A stretch of 42,551 nucleotides of DNA from Tritonibacter litoralis (GTDB lineage: Bacteria; Pseudomonadota; Alphaproteobacteria; Rhodobacterales; Rhodobacteraceae), in the NCBI RefSeq assembly GCF_009496005.1, contig NZ_WIBF01000019.1:1-42551 (forward strand), in the 5' to 3' direction. Below the pieces are notes generated by a model that had not been told where the DNA came from, made no database searches, and saw only the letters and a list, made by a program, of their open reading frames with translations. The translations under genes and the position numbers were made by a program. Of this stretch, positions 6,977-16,320 are shown one piece after another. Within the stretch, counting starts at the first letter, position 1; every line of letters starts with the position of its first letter.

Positions 6977-9307
6977 TTAACCTCCTACAGAGGCTTGGCA
7001 TTCTTCGCAGAACGCTTCTTCGGCCTTGAGCACCTCTGACTGCGAAGGCGCACCAGGATCAAAATCAACGGATCCGCTTAGAACTTTCAGCTTGGTGGCC
7101 TTGATAGTCATACCGGCGGCGTCGATTTCGATTGATCCTCCAGGAGCTGAAATCGTAAACTTTTCTGTAGCTACAATCGTGTGCTTTTTAGTACGGGACA
7201 GGATCATCTTGCCAACAGTTGTCATCAGTTTTTCACCGATGGTCACTTGTTTTGCCTTGCCAATCTGCTCCATTGAAGCGCCGCCAACATTTACGATTTT
7301 AGTCAAGCCGACTTGTTCAGCTGACACCACACCGGTGCTGTCGGAACGGAAATTGGACACCAATGTGTTCATGGTTCCGGGCGCATCAAATAAGCCCGCA
7401 ACGCTGGAGCCGAGTTTAGATCCGGCCATCCGCATTTCATTGTTGGCGTCCTTACCGGATTCATCAGCCTGTAATAATCCGCTGCGCCCCAGAGCGCCCA
7501 GACCATCGAGGAAACCTAACTTTGACTTACCCAATGCGTCAGCAAATTGAGTGAGCGGGTTGCCTCCTCCTCCCCCTTCGCGGGCGCCTTTTTTGACGAG
7601 TTTTGAGGTAATGCCGGCTAGGCCTGATAGCCCGGACAACAGTCCCGCCGCATCGGGTCCGGTGCCGCCCACCACAACCGAGACAGATCCGCCGACTTCG
7701 GTCTTTTGGTTTTGCCCAACCTCGGTGATCTGATTGGAACCAACGCTTTGAACGTCATGCCGTTTGATCCGCGACAAGGAGTCATTCAGCACCAATTGCG
7801 ACATATCTTTTTGTGCCTTGAAAGCAATGTTTTCGTGGCCCGGTTCATCTTCGAAGACCATTTCGTTAAATCCCGCCGCACGGTGCGTATCTGTGCGGAA
7901 AACAGATTTGGTCTTATGTTCCGGCAGGCTATAGGGCACCTTGTTTTTACCGTTGAACACGCAGCCAGTCACCAGGGGCTTATCCGGATCACCATCCAGG
8001 AATTCGACCATGACTTCCATGCCAATTCTGGGGATCACCATGCCGCCCCAGCCGTTACCAGACCAGTTCTGACTCAGACGGCATCGCATGGAATAAGATG
8101 CCTCCAGATCCCAGTGAAACTGAACTAGGATCCGACCATACTCATCGACATCGATTTCCCCGTCGCCAACCACAACCGCTGTCTGCGGACCCTTCATTAC
8201 GACCTGTTGGGTGCGTCGCTCGGGGCGCATTGGCGCATCTGCCGGGCTAAGCACATACCGTCCTTGATAGGCGTCTTCCTCTGATATTTCCTGAGTTGTG
8301 GCATAGGCTTGCGTTCTTAGGGCATGTTCTGCACGCAGACACAGGAATTTACGCCCGGTGGCCCCTGGCAAAGTATTGCCAACCGGTGTCACACAGAGGC
8401 CTGCGCCAAGGGTAATAACATTGCCTTTCGCCTCCATTCGCGTGATGCCGCCAGTTTCCATTTCCGCCCGGCGAGACACAACGGTTTCACCCACTCCCTG
8501 ATTCAAATAATCACCAGGGTAGTCAAAGCTCTCGATTTTGCCGTGTTCATAGAGCCCGCCGCCCTCGCGTTCGACTTCTTGAACGGCATTGGGTGTTTTG
8601 AAGTTGTAGTCGGTCAGACGTACCGCACCAGTTTGCATTCGAGCACCGCCCTTCCACTCTCGGAAATGCTCGTCTTCATCTTGGTGATATCCATCAACTC
8701 CGTAAAACGGTCGCTCCCCACCGGGCAGATCGGCATGGGCTGTAACGTAGTCCGTGAGCACGAGGCAGTGATTGCGCTCAGAGTGTTGCCAATGCCATGA
8801 GATTCCGAACCGTTCCATCATCCGCATCGCAAAAACGGCGTCACTTTCACCATATTGCACTGTGTACTCAAGGGTCGGATAATCATCAGCCAATTGAATG
8901 TCGAAGTGCGGTGCGCCAAGGCTCGCATAATCGGTGAACAATTCAGTCAGAATATCGGTAACCGTTTTATTATGGAATATTCTCTGGTTGCGCCGCAGGC
9001 CGGCGAGATGCAGCCATGGGCGCAGCACGAGATCATAACTGTTTCCCTGCTCCGAGGTTCCACCCCATCTCGCTTCGGTTGCAATACCGTCAAAGTATCT
9101 CGGCCCGTGCACCGTTTTGACGCTTACGGTAGCATGAGTGCCCAATAGCTGGTTTAAATCAATATCGGGGTCTTGGGAAATTGCTTCAACGTGCCATTCA
9201 AAGTGGCCAGACATCTCCTCGCTTCCGTCAAAACGGTTGAGCACAAGAATATCCTTGCCCAATTGAGTTGTTAAGGAGCCATGACGGTCTGATTGAATAA
9301 AGTTCAT
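6977..9307 (-). CDS. vgrG: VgrG / TssI spike protein
   Basis: 776 residues from the ATG at 9307; an in-frame GTG at 9316 would add three residues. The N-terminal gp27-like part (GHFEWHVEAIS, RNQRIFHNKTVTDIL, YTVQYGESDAVFAMRMMERFGI) is followed by the gp5/OB part (GRILVQFHWD, WGGMVIPRIGMEVMVEFLDGDPDKP). A beta-helix needle of short VG-x-N/T repeats comes next. It is interrupted at about residues 547-665 by a Gly-rich insert, after which the needle resumes (QVTIGEKL, HTIVATEKFTISAPGG). The tail ends with FCEECQASVGG. There is no obvious enzymatic extension. It is the first gene of the effector cassette, with its own upstream region. Confidence 0.95.
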   Translation of the reverse strand: MNFIQSDRHGSLTTQLGKDILVLNRFDGSEEMSGHFEWHVEAISQDPDIDLNQLLGTHATVSVKTVHGPRYFDGIATEARWGGTSEQGNSYDLVLRPWLHLAGLRRNQRIFHNKTVTDILTELFTDYASLGAPHFDIQLADDYPTLEYTVQYGESDAVFAMRMMERFGISWHWQHSERNHCLVLTDYVTAHADLPGGERPFYGVDGYHQDEDEHFREWKGGARMQTGAVRLTDYNFKTPNAVQEVEREGGGLYEHGKIESFDYPGDYLNQGVGETVVSRRAEMETGGITRMEAKGNVITLGAGLCVTPVGNTLPGATGRKFLCLRAEHALRTQAYATTQEISEEDAYQGRYVLSPADAPMRPERRTQQVVMKGPQTAVVVGDGEIDVDEYGRILVQFHWDLEASYSMRCRLSQNWSGNGWGGMVIPRIGMEVMVEFLDGDPDKPLVTGCVFNGKNKVPYSLPEHKTKSVFRTDTHRAAGFNEMVFEDEPGHENIAFKAQKDMSQLVLNDSLSRIKRHDVQSVGSNQITEVGQNQKTEVGGSVSVVVGGTGPDAAGLLSGLSGLAGITSKLVKKGAREGGGGGNPLTQFADALGKSKLGFLDGLGALGRSGLLQADESGKDANNEMRMAGSKLGSSVAGLFDAPGTMNTLVSNFRSDSTGVVSAEQVGLTKIVNVGGASMEQIGKAKQVTIGEKLMTTVGKMILSRTKKHTIVATEKFTISAPGGSIEIDAAGMTIKATKLKVLSGSVDFDPGAPSQSEVLKAEEAFCEECQASVGG

Positions 9308-9620
9308 ATCTAACACTGCTAGGAGGAAAATAATTCGAATATTTGCATGCTGATGTAAATATCAGCCAAAGGAGTATTGAATTAAAAAGCCTATAAAGAC
9401 GCTTAACATATAACCTCACAACGTCAACTTAATTTATACTCAGCCAAGCCTAGTAAGAAATACATATTGAAGTCTTTGATATTACGATCAGCATCTTTGT
9501 TGCCGCATCAAAACTGCTTGATGCGGCTCTGACTGGGGGTTGAAGCGAACGGCGAGGCACAAAGCGAAGCAGAGGATTTTGCAAACGCGAGCCTTATCGA
9601 AAGCCCACCAAGATCTAAGC
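9308..9620. promoter_or_regulatory. Intergenic region upstream of vgrG, downstream of the lipase-like gene
   Basis: 313 bp without a convincing gene. The vgrG-proximal part is AT-rich and should hold the vgrG promoter. It contains a perfect 6-bp inverted repeat (GCTGAT at 9349-9354, ATCAGC at 9361-9366). The distal part, 9500-9620, is richer in GC, reads open in one minus frame (9488-9676) and carries the strong hairpin listed separately. It could be the remnant of a longer gene or inserted DNA. Confidence 0.4.
9502..9527 (-). terminator. Strong 10-bp hairpin downstream of the clpV-lipase operon
   Basis: GCCGCATCAA, a 6-nt loop, then TTGATGCGGC: a perfect 10-bp stem about 94 bp past the lipase stop on the minus strand. 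No U-tract follows, so it may be a transcript-stabilising end or a factor-dependent terminator separating the core operon from the vgrG cassette. Confidence 0.4.
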
Positions 9621-10670
9621 TCAGCTGATGGCTGCAATCGCTTTGCGCTCACGGTCTGTGGTCCATCCTTCCTCAAGGCAGGTCTTCAGCACTTTGGTTA
9701 AGCCAGCGGCATTTCTGACTGTCTGCAATAAGGCAGGGTTGTTCTTGATCTTTTCAATGTACAGCAACGCTACATCGTCTGAATCAGTGTAGTGCGCTCT
9801 TTGAAGCCGCTCAAAGATCTTTGTTACGCGGCCCATATTGGTTCCCATGTCTACTAGTGCTTTTGCCAAACCCTCTTCATCCATACTTGCGGTCATACGC
9901 AACATGCCCCAGCGAAACGCGTTGACGACAAAGGTCGCATCATCCCGACGGTAATTCTCATACGCATGGGTGATTTGGCCTCCAATGGTCGAGGTGCTGA
10001 ACCGCAAAGAGTTTCCGAGGCCAGGCAGCAGCGCAACAGGGTCCAAAGTATAGGAATAAGAACTGTGCGAGATCCCATCTGGCCAGAAGATTGCCGGAGA
10101 TCCGTAAGAATTGACTGTAATATTCATCAAAGCTTCGGGTTCCAGAAGGAACAGCCCGGTCAATGCATTTGAGGAAATCAGATTACCCTGACTATGCGCA
10201 AATATCGTGGTCGATTTACCTTTATTGACGTAAAGATAGTCGAACAGCGTCAGTGCTGCTTTGTTTCTTGCTAACCAAAAGCGCACGAGATCTTTGGATT
10301 TTTGCTTGTTTCCTGCACCTGCCTCCAACATCATTTGCAACTTCACCAAATCGCGGTCAATCTGGTGACTGTCCCATTGCAGCTTGTCGCCAAGACATTG
10401 CACGAGATCTTCGACAACGGCGTTTACCGTGTTCATAGTCCCTTCGGACACGGAGCTGGCATTATAGACACCAATGACCTTACACATTTGCAACAAAGAC
10501 AGGCCAAGCGCTGCATCCATGTGATCTTTGGGCGAATTGAGCATCCCATTCACAAAGACAACTTCGCGGTTGGGTGAATACCACGCATTGCTTGCCTTTG
10601 CGGTTGGGTTCTCATAACACGTCAGGTCACCATCGATCTTAGGCAGACTATTCGAAATATTTTTATACAT
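9621..10670 (-). CDS. Alpha/beta-hydrolase, lipase-like candidate T6SS effector
   Basis: 349 residues from the ATG at 10670, with TAAGG upstream; the frame is open to an ATG at 10793 inside the 3' end of clpV, which would add about 41 residues. A hydrolase signature is clear: an oxyanion-type VVFVNGMLNSP near residue 40, the nucleophile elbow TTIFAHSQGN with Ser about 160, an Asp in TLDPVALLPG about 210, and a His in QITHAYENY about 235. This order fits a Ser-Asp-His triad as in T6SS Tle-type phospholipases. No signal peptide. It is the last gene of the core T6SS operon, directly after clpV. Substrate is unknown, and no obvious immunity gene follows in the next 300 bp. Confidence 0.7.
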   Translation of the reverse strand: MYKNISNSLPKIDGDLTCYENPTAKASNAWYSPNREVVFVNGMLNSPKDHMDAALGLSLLQMCKVIGVYNASSVSEGTMNTVNAVVEDLVQCLGDKLQWDSHQIDRDLVKLQMMLEAGAGNKQKSKDLVRFWLARNKAALTLFDYLYVNKGKSTTIFAHSQGNLISSNALTGLFLLEPEALMNITVNSYGSPAIFWPDGISHSSYSYTLDPVALLPGLGNSLRFSTSTIGGQITHAYENYRRDDATFVVNAFRWGMLRMTASMDEEGLAKALVDMGTNMGRVTKIFERLQRAHYTDSDDVALLYIEKIKNNPALLQTVRNAAGLTKVLKTCLEEGWTTDRERKAIAAIS

Positions 10671-10740
10671 TGAAATAACCTTATAATATTCAGAAGTACG
10701 AAACGGCGCCTTTGGAGGTTCAATACCTGCCAGGCCGTTG

Positions 10741-13374
10741 TCATACTTCAGACATTTCGCTCGAAAATTTGAAATTGAATTTGCCATCGGCATAGCCAAC
10801 GGTCACCCGGTCAAAGGCTTTGTCTGACACCATGCGTTCAAGCACATTGCGTGAGAGCTCTGGTAGAATGGTATTGGTGATAATGTTGTCAATCATGCGG
10901 CCGCCGCTGTCAGGGTCGCGGCACTGGCTGATGATGTAGTCGAATACATCGTCGTCGCAGACCAACTGCGCTTCGTGACTGCCGCGCAGCCGTTTGGCAA
11001 CAGAGCGCAACTTGAGACGGGTGATGTCCGCAAGTGCGGCCCCACTCAGCGGGAAGTAAGGAATTGAAACGATTCGGCCTAAAAGCGCGGGCGGGAACAC
11101 CTCCAACTGAAACGGCTTAAGCGCGGCCGAGAGCTCGTCCACATCGGGCTCAATGTTGCCATCCTGTGCCATCTCCATGATGACATCGGTTCCCACATTC
11201 GACGTAAGCAAAATAAGGGTGTTTTTGAAGTTGATCGGCCGCCCATTGCCATCTTCCATAATCCCTTTGTCAAAGACCTGGAAGAACAGCTCATGGATAT
11301 CAGAATGAGCCTTTTCAATTTCATCCAACAACACCACTGAATAAGGCTTGCGCCGCACCGCTTCTGTCAGCCGCCCACCTTCACCATAACCCACATATCC
11401 GGGAGGGGCACCTTTCAGCAATGAAACCGTATGTGCCTCCTGAAACTCGGACATATTGATAGTGATAATATTTTGTTCACCACCATAAAGTGTTTCAGCC
11501 AGCGCCAGCGCAGTTTCGGTCTTGCCCACCCCAGAGGGACCGCAAAGCATAAAAACACCAATAGGCTTATCCGGGTTGGCCAGCCCTGCTCGCGAGGTTT
11601 CAATGCGTTTGGCGATCGTTGCAAGACCGTGGTCCTGGCCAATAACCCGTTCTTGCAGACGATCTGACAACGTGAGTACTGCAGCGAGCTCATCTTGAAC
11701 CATACGTCCCACGGGAATACCGGTCCAATCCGAAATTACAGAGGCAACTGATTGAGAATCCACATGTGCATAGACCATTCGATCATCGGGGTTGGTCCCG
11801 CTGAGCTGCGCCATTTTCTCAGCCAGAAGATCGCGCTCGCCGGGATCGCTGTCTTGGCCGTTCATGGCTTTGCGCAGTTCAAGGATTTCATCCACAAGGA
11901 TTTTTTCAGCATCATAAGCTGCCTGAACTTCGGCAAGTTCCAAGCTTAGCGCAGTCTTTTCGGCCTCTGCATCAAGGATCCGCGCCTCATCGGTTGCACC
12001 CAGTTCACGCTCGGCTTTCTTGGCAACGATCTCAGTTTCAAGCGCGGCTATGTTTTGCTCGAGATCTGCAATCCTGGCAGGTCTGGCCGACTGGCTCACG
12101 GCGACCCGCGCGCAGGCCGTGTCAAGTAATGATACGGCTTTGTCTGGTAGCTGCCGAGCCGGGATGTAGCGCGCAGACAGGGATACAGCAGAGACAACCG
12201 CCTCATCGGCGATACGTACGCCATGGTGTTCTTCCATCACCCCGAGGATGCCCCGCAGCATTGTACAGCAACGCTCCACATTGGGCTCAGCCACATCAAC
12301 GGCCTGGAAACGACGGCTCAGCGCCGGGTCTTTTTCGAAATAATTGCGATACTCGGCCCAGGTTGTCGCCGCAATTGTGCGCAATGTGCCCCGCGCTAGT
12401 GCTGGCTTCAACAGATTGGCGGCATCGCCGGTGCCAGCCTGCCCGCCGGCTCCAACCAATGTATGCGCTTCATCAATAAACAGAATAATTGGCGTCGGCG
12501 ATGCCTGAACCTCATCAATCACGGATTTCAAACGTTGCTCAAACTCACCCTTCATGGATGCTCCGGCTTGCATCGCCTGGATATCTAGTTCGAACAGTTT
12601 GGTTCCTTTCAGTTTCGGCGGCACATCCCCGGCTGCTAGGCTCTGTGCAAAGCCTTCAACTACGGCCGTTTTGCCAACGCCCGCTTCCCCGGTAAGAATG
12701 GGGTTATTCTGGCGGCGGCGCAGCAATACATCAATGATCTGGCGAATTTCATCGTCACGCCCAACAATCGGATCTAGGGTGGCTGCTGCAGCTGTCATGT
12801 CTTTTGCAAATCGACCCAGGGCGGTTGATGCGCCCGGCCCTTCATCTGTCGCGGCCTCTAACAGACCAGCGCCATCCACTGGACGTTGATTTTCTTCTTC
12901 ACTGTCCTTCCAAAGGCCGCGCGCTTCTTTCGCAAGGGTTTCCGCAGAGAGCTGACCAAGCGTTTCAGAAAACGCCGCCACCGCGCGGCGGTGTTCGGAA
13001 TTTGATAGGAGCGCCACCAGAATATGACCCGTTCGGATCTGCACTTCCCCGAACAACAGGGTTGCATACACCCAACCATTGGTGAACGCTTTTGACAGCG
13101 TGTCCGAGATCACCGGCATTTCGGTCACGTTCTTGTCCAGTCGCGCCAGCGATTTAACCAGCTCTGTCAGCACCGTAGCCCGGTCCAGCCCTAACGCGCG
13201 GAGGGTACATGAGACATCGGAGTCTTTCAAAGATACGACTTGATAAATCCAATGGAGCACATCTACGTGCCGGTGACCATCACCACGGGCCAGGCGCATG
13301 GCGTTAAAAAATGCATCATGCCCCAACTGATTAAGTTTTCCTACATAGGTCTCTACCTGAATTTCTGCCGCCAT
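10741..13374 (-). CDS. clpV: ClpV / TssH sheath-recycling AAA+ ATPase
   Basis: 877 residues from the ATG at 13374, chosen because GGGAGG lies 8 bp upstream and the product then begins MAAEIQVETYVGKL as in the family. It has a Clp N-domain at about 1-150, a first AAA+ module with Walker A GEAGVGKT at about 229-236 and Walker B ILFIDEAH, a coiled middle domain, and a second module with GPSGVGKT at about 612-619 and VVLLDEIEKAH. ClpV disassembles contracted TssB/TssC sheaths for reuse. It begins 1 bp after the tssG stop and precedes the lipase-like gene. Confidence 0.95.
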   Translation of the reverse strand: MAAEIQVETYVGKLNQLGHDAFFNAMRLARGDGHRHVDVLHWIYQVVSLKDSDVSCTLRALGLDRATVLTELVKSLARLDKNVTEMPVISDTLSKAFTNGWVYATLLFGEVQIRTGHILVALLSNSEHRRAVAAFSETLGQLSAETLAKEARGLWKDSEEENQRPVDGAGLLEAATDEGPGASTALGRFAKDMTAAAATLDPIVGRDDEIRQIIDVLLRRRQNNPILTGEAGVGKTAVVEGFAQSLAAGDVPPKLKGTKLFELDIQAMQAGASMKGEFEQRLKSVIDEVQASPTPIILFIDEAHTLVGAGGQAGTGDAANLLKPALARGTLRTIAATTWAEYRNYFEKDPALSRRFQAVDVAEPNVERCCTMLRGILGVMEEHHGVRIADEAVVSAVSLSARYIPARQLPDKAVSLLDTACARVAVSQSARPARIADLEQNIAALETEIVAKKAERELGATDEARILDAEAEKTALSLELAEVQAAYDAEKILVDEILELRKAMNGQDSDPGERDLLAEKMAQLSGTNPDDRMVYAHVDSQSVASVISDWTGIPVGRMVQDELAAVLTLSDRLQERVIGQDHGLATIAKRIETSRAGLANPDKPIGVFMLCGPSGVGKTETALALAETLYGGEQNIITINMSEFQEAHTVSLLKGAPPGYVGYGEGGRLTEAVRRKPYSVVLLDEIEKAHSDIHELFFQVFDKGIMEDGNGRPINFKNTLILLTSNVGTDVIMEMAQDGNIEPDVDELSAALKPFQLEVFPPALLGRIVSIPYFPLSGAALADITRLKLRSVAKRLRGSHEAQLVCDDDVFDYIISQCRDPDSGGRMIDNIITNTILPELSRNVLERMVSDKAFDRVTVGYADGKFNFKFSSEMSEV

Positions 13375-13375
13375 T

Positions 13376-14392
13376 TTATCGGCCTCCCGAACATCTAAAT
13401 TCTGAATTTTCAAGGAAATCATCGAAATCGATCTGATAGGCACAAACATGCGACCAACCGGCCTTAGACTGATGCTGTTCGCCAAGCGACAGAACGGTCA
13501 TCCAACCTAATTCGGAGCTACGCCCTAACTCTGCTGCCTGCAGCTGCGCGTTCGAAAGCCAAAGTTTCACATCCACGGTGTAAAACTGCCCAAGATAGCC
13601 TAAGACAAGATCCACCAGCTCAAGGTTGCTCAGCTTTCCGGGTAAAAAGCTTCGATAACTGTCCAGCGATGGGCAATAGATATGAAGCGTGATCTTTTCT
13701 TCAGTGCTGGCCATACTGCTGCCCAACTTGACATCCGCACCAAGCTGACTGGCCTGAAGCCCCAAATGCGATAGATCTTCGGCTGCAAAATTCAGCCATG
13801 AGGCTGTAAATTCCTCAAGCTTCATATCCACTTGAAAATGCGCACTTAGGATTTGCCGCAAGCGAACCGGGGAGCGCACACGCGCCATTTGCAACCCTGT
13901 ATAGCGTAGCCTGACAATATCATCGACAACGCCAAGCCCTCGATGAACATCGCCGCTATCCCCGGTGAGCGCTCGCAGCTGTTCGGGAAACGTTCCGCCC
14001 GAAGGGTGGTCAAATTGGGTAATAGGGCGTGCGTCTGACCAGCTACGATAAAACAACTGGATAAAGCGGGTGGCAAAAATATCCACAAAACGGGTAAAGC
14101 CAGGCTGGCCATTGTCTTGCCAGTGCTTAGCTTCGCGGGTCATAGCAATCGGTAAAGCACCAAACGGGCCAAAAAAGCCCAGAAACCGCGGCCTCACCAC
14201 CGGAGGTGTGGCGTTCAAATCCACTTCTGATAAATCGCTATCCGCAAATCCCAAATAGGGATCCTGTCCCAGCTGCGCGACCTCTTCATGGGTGCGCCGA
14301 CTCTGACCGACGCGCGGCCTGTCCCCTGCCCCGCGTTCCAATCGGCGCATTAACGCGAGAAAGCCAAAGCCTTGCTTGTCCCCACCAGTCAC
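13376..14392 (-). CDS. tssG: TssG baseplate protein
   Basis: 338 residues if translation starts at the GTG at 14392, whose GTGA overlaps the tssF stop; the frame is open to an ATG at 14464, but those 24 codons lie inside tssF and look like shadow sequence. The family opening GFLALMRRLER is followed by RPRVGQ, a conserved FLGFFGPFGALPIAMTREA segment, FRSW-type aromatic residues and late GWMTVLSLG. TssG joins TssF, TssE and TssK in the baseplate wedge. It lies between tssF and clpV with overlapping or abutting junctions. Confidence 0.9.
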   Translation of the reverse strand: MTGGDKQGFGFLALMRRLERGAGDRPRVGQSRRTHEEVAQLGQDPYLGFADSDLSEVDLNATPPVVRPRFLGFFGPFGALPIAMTREAKHWQDNGQPGFTRFVDIFATRFIQLFYRSWSDARPITQFDHPSGGTFPEQLRALTGDSGDVHRGLGVVDDIVRLRYTGLQMARVRSPVRLRQILSAHFQVDMKLEEFTASWLNFAAEDLSHLGLQASQLGADVKLGSSMASTEEKITLHIYCPSLDSYRSFLPGKLSNLELVDLVLGYLGQFYTVDVKLWLSNAQLQAAELGRSSELGWMTVLSLGEQHQSKAGWSHVCAYQIDFDDFLENSEFRCSGGR

Positions 14393-16317
14393 AGCAGTGG
14401 CCCCGAACCGCCCCGTGGCGGCCAACGTGTCATAACCTTGCCTTTCTGATCGCAGGCGACACATTGAGTAAAGGTATTTACGCCCGCATAGTCTGCAAGA
14501 AACCGGTCCAAAACCGCAGAGAGCAATGTGATTGCCCCGCTGTCAAATACCTTCTCATCAAAACAAACCCTGATCTCGAGCCCCCGTGTTGGCAGATAGC
14601 CTCCGAACCGTTTTACCGTCCGGGTGACTGGGCTTGCTTCAAGGCTGCTGATCCCATTGATCTGGCTCTCGGTGAGCTGCTCAGAGACGTTGCTGAAAAG
14701 GCGCAGGGTCTCCCGCAAAGCCTCCACATTACCGCGCCCATCTGCGCCTACAAATCCGCGGTAGCTGATGGAAAGCAATGACAATAGCCGCCAGTAATTG
14801 TCGCCAGCGCGGGCGCGATGTGGCGCTTCGGCTTCAAGCTCCGCAACCGCCTCGCGTGGATCAGTTGGGCCAGCCACAACGTCAAACATGACATTTCGGT
14901 CTTCTAGCATATGGAAAGAAGACTCACGTATTGGCAAAATTTCAGGCAAATGCCGATTGGAGCACAGGGTGCGCACAAACAACTGATGTCCCGAAGTGGC
15001 GACGTCAGGCTCATAGATGGTGAGCCAGGTCTCTGTGCCTTCATAGCGAAAACGGGTGCCGCCAATGCTGCGCTCTTGCCGGGTCAAACGGCGTCGGCGG
15101 CGTTCAAAGGTATAGTATGAAATCTGGCGGGTATCTTGCCCCCCTACCGGCAGGGAATAAAGCGGCTGAACTTGGCGCCGTTCTTTTTGACCTTCATTTT
15201 GCTCTGTGACTGACAGCACCCTTTGAACTTCGTAGTTGCTGTTCGGAGTCCGGTTTGGAGCGATAAGATACGCATGCGACTTCTGATCCAGGGCAATCGG
15301 TTTGGCGTCATCTTCGAAGAGATTGACAGCAGGTGCACAAAACAGTCCCAAACTCTCGCGGTCGAAATGGCTTTCCAAACGGCTGCTGCCGCGATCAAGC
15401 TCAAAAATGATTTGGGCCGAGTGCGCTTTGATCCCCCGCAAAGCCTGCTTTAGCCCCTTCAGACGCACCCCCAAAAACTTTCGTGGAAAAGAGAAATACT
15501 CCAGCAAACTCGCAAAGCCGGGAAATAGTCGCTCATCCCGCTCATAAAGAGGGTAGTCTCGGTCAAACCCCAGCTGCTCTAAAAGTTCTGATGGCGCAAG
15601 CGTGCGATAAACGGGATCACCAAAATCATTTTGCCAACAAAGGGTTGCGCGAATTACCCCGGAGGTTAAGACTTCGTAAAGCGCCATCGCCTCTGACGCG
15701 GAACCAAGAAAATGCACAGGCAGGCTATCGATCGGCAACGTTCCCAGAGCCTCACCGTCAGTACGTGCGAGTGTCAGCGATAGGCCCGCAGCGATGCTGC
15801 GTTGATCGCCACTTCCTTCGGGTACCTGATCCCCGAGCATTGATGATAAAACAGCGGTCGAGGCGTGAAACGCCGCTTGGGAAATTTCCACCGGCCAAAG
15901 ATCAATCGGTTCTGCAAGTCGGTATCGGCATCCAACCCGGCGTTGTGCGTGACTAAAAGACGTTTCTAGATACTCTCCCGCTTGTAACCGGTGACCAACC
16001 GCCAGATCCTCGGGGCGGCCGCCCTGAAGTTGCGCCCGCACCAACATTGCTGAAGGCAGAGGCGCAGTTGCATCCGGGCAAATCTGTTCCAATAACTCAT
16101 TGGAAAACGTGCGAAACTGCTGATCAATGTTCAACTGGACCCGCGCTGCGAGAAATGCAGAACCCTCCAACAATCCCTGAATTGATGGATCGAGGTTCTC
16201 TTCCAAGAGACCGCCCAGACGATCAGCAAGACCGGGATGGTCATCAACAAACTGTGCGGCGCGCTCTTTTAGCAGCGCAAGCTCTCGTTCATAGGCAGAT
16301 TTGAACGCAAGTTTCAT
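14389..16317 (-). CDS. tssF: TssF (VasA/ImpG) baseplate protein
   Basis: 642 residues. It opens with FKSAYERELALLKERAAQF and has the family's SAFLAARVQLNIDQQFRTFSNELLEQICP stretch near residues 53-85, the usual start of TssF. Later segments include FPRKFLGVRL, ETWLTIYEPD and LLSLLSISYRGF. Length is normal for TssF. It is the largest baseplate wedge subunit, binding TssG. It starts 3 bp after the tssE stop and overlaps tssG. Confidence 0.93.
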   Translation of the reverse strand: MKLAFKSAYERELALLKERAAQFVDDHPGLADRLGGLLEENLDPSIQGLLEGSAFLAARVQLNIDQQFRTFSNELLEQICPDATAPLPSAMLVRAQLQGGRPEDLAVGHRLQAGEYLETSFSHAQRRVGCRYRLAEPIDLWPVEISQAAFHASTAVLSSMLGDQVPEGSGDQRSIAAGLSLTLARTDGEALGTLPIDSLPVHFLGSASEAMALYEVLTSGVIRATLCWQNDFGDPVYRTLAPSELLEQLGFDRDYPLYERDERLFPGFASLLEYFSFPRKFLGVRLKGLKQALRGIKAHSAQIIFELDRGSSRLESHFDRESLGLFCAPAVNLFEDDAKPIALDQKSHAYLIAPNRTPNSNYEVQRVLSVTEQNEGQKERRQVQPLYSLPVGGQDTRQISYYTFERRRRRLTRQERSIGGTRFRYEGTETWLTIYEPDVATSGHQLFVRTLCSNRHLPEILPIRESSFHMLEDRNVMFDVVAGPTDPREAVAELEAEAPHRARAGDNYWRLLSLLSISYRGFVGADGRGNVEALRETLRLFSNVSEQLTESQINGISSLEASPVTRTVKRFGGYLPTRGLEIRVCFDEKVFDSGAITLLSAVLDRFLADYAGVNTFTQCVACDQKGKVMTRWPPRGGSGPLL

Positions 16318-16320
16318 AAC

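Noticed and set aside
9488-9676. 62-codon minus-strand frame after the lipase
   Set aside because: It overlaps the end of the lipase in another frame and has no recognisable domain or ribosome site.
14393-14464. Longer tssG start at ATG 14464
   Set aside because: It adds 24 codons lying inside tssF that do not resemble TssG; the GTG overlapping the tssF stop fits better. Not fully excluded.
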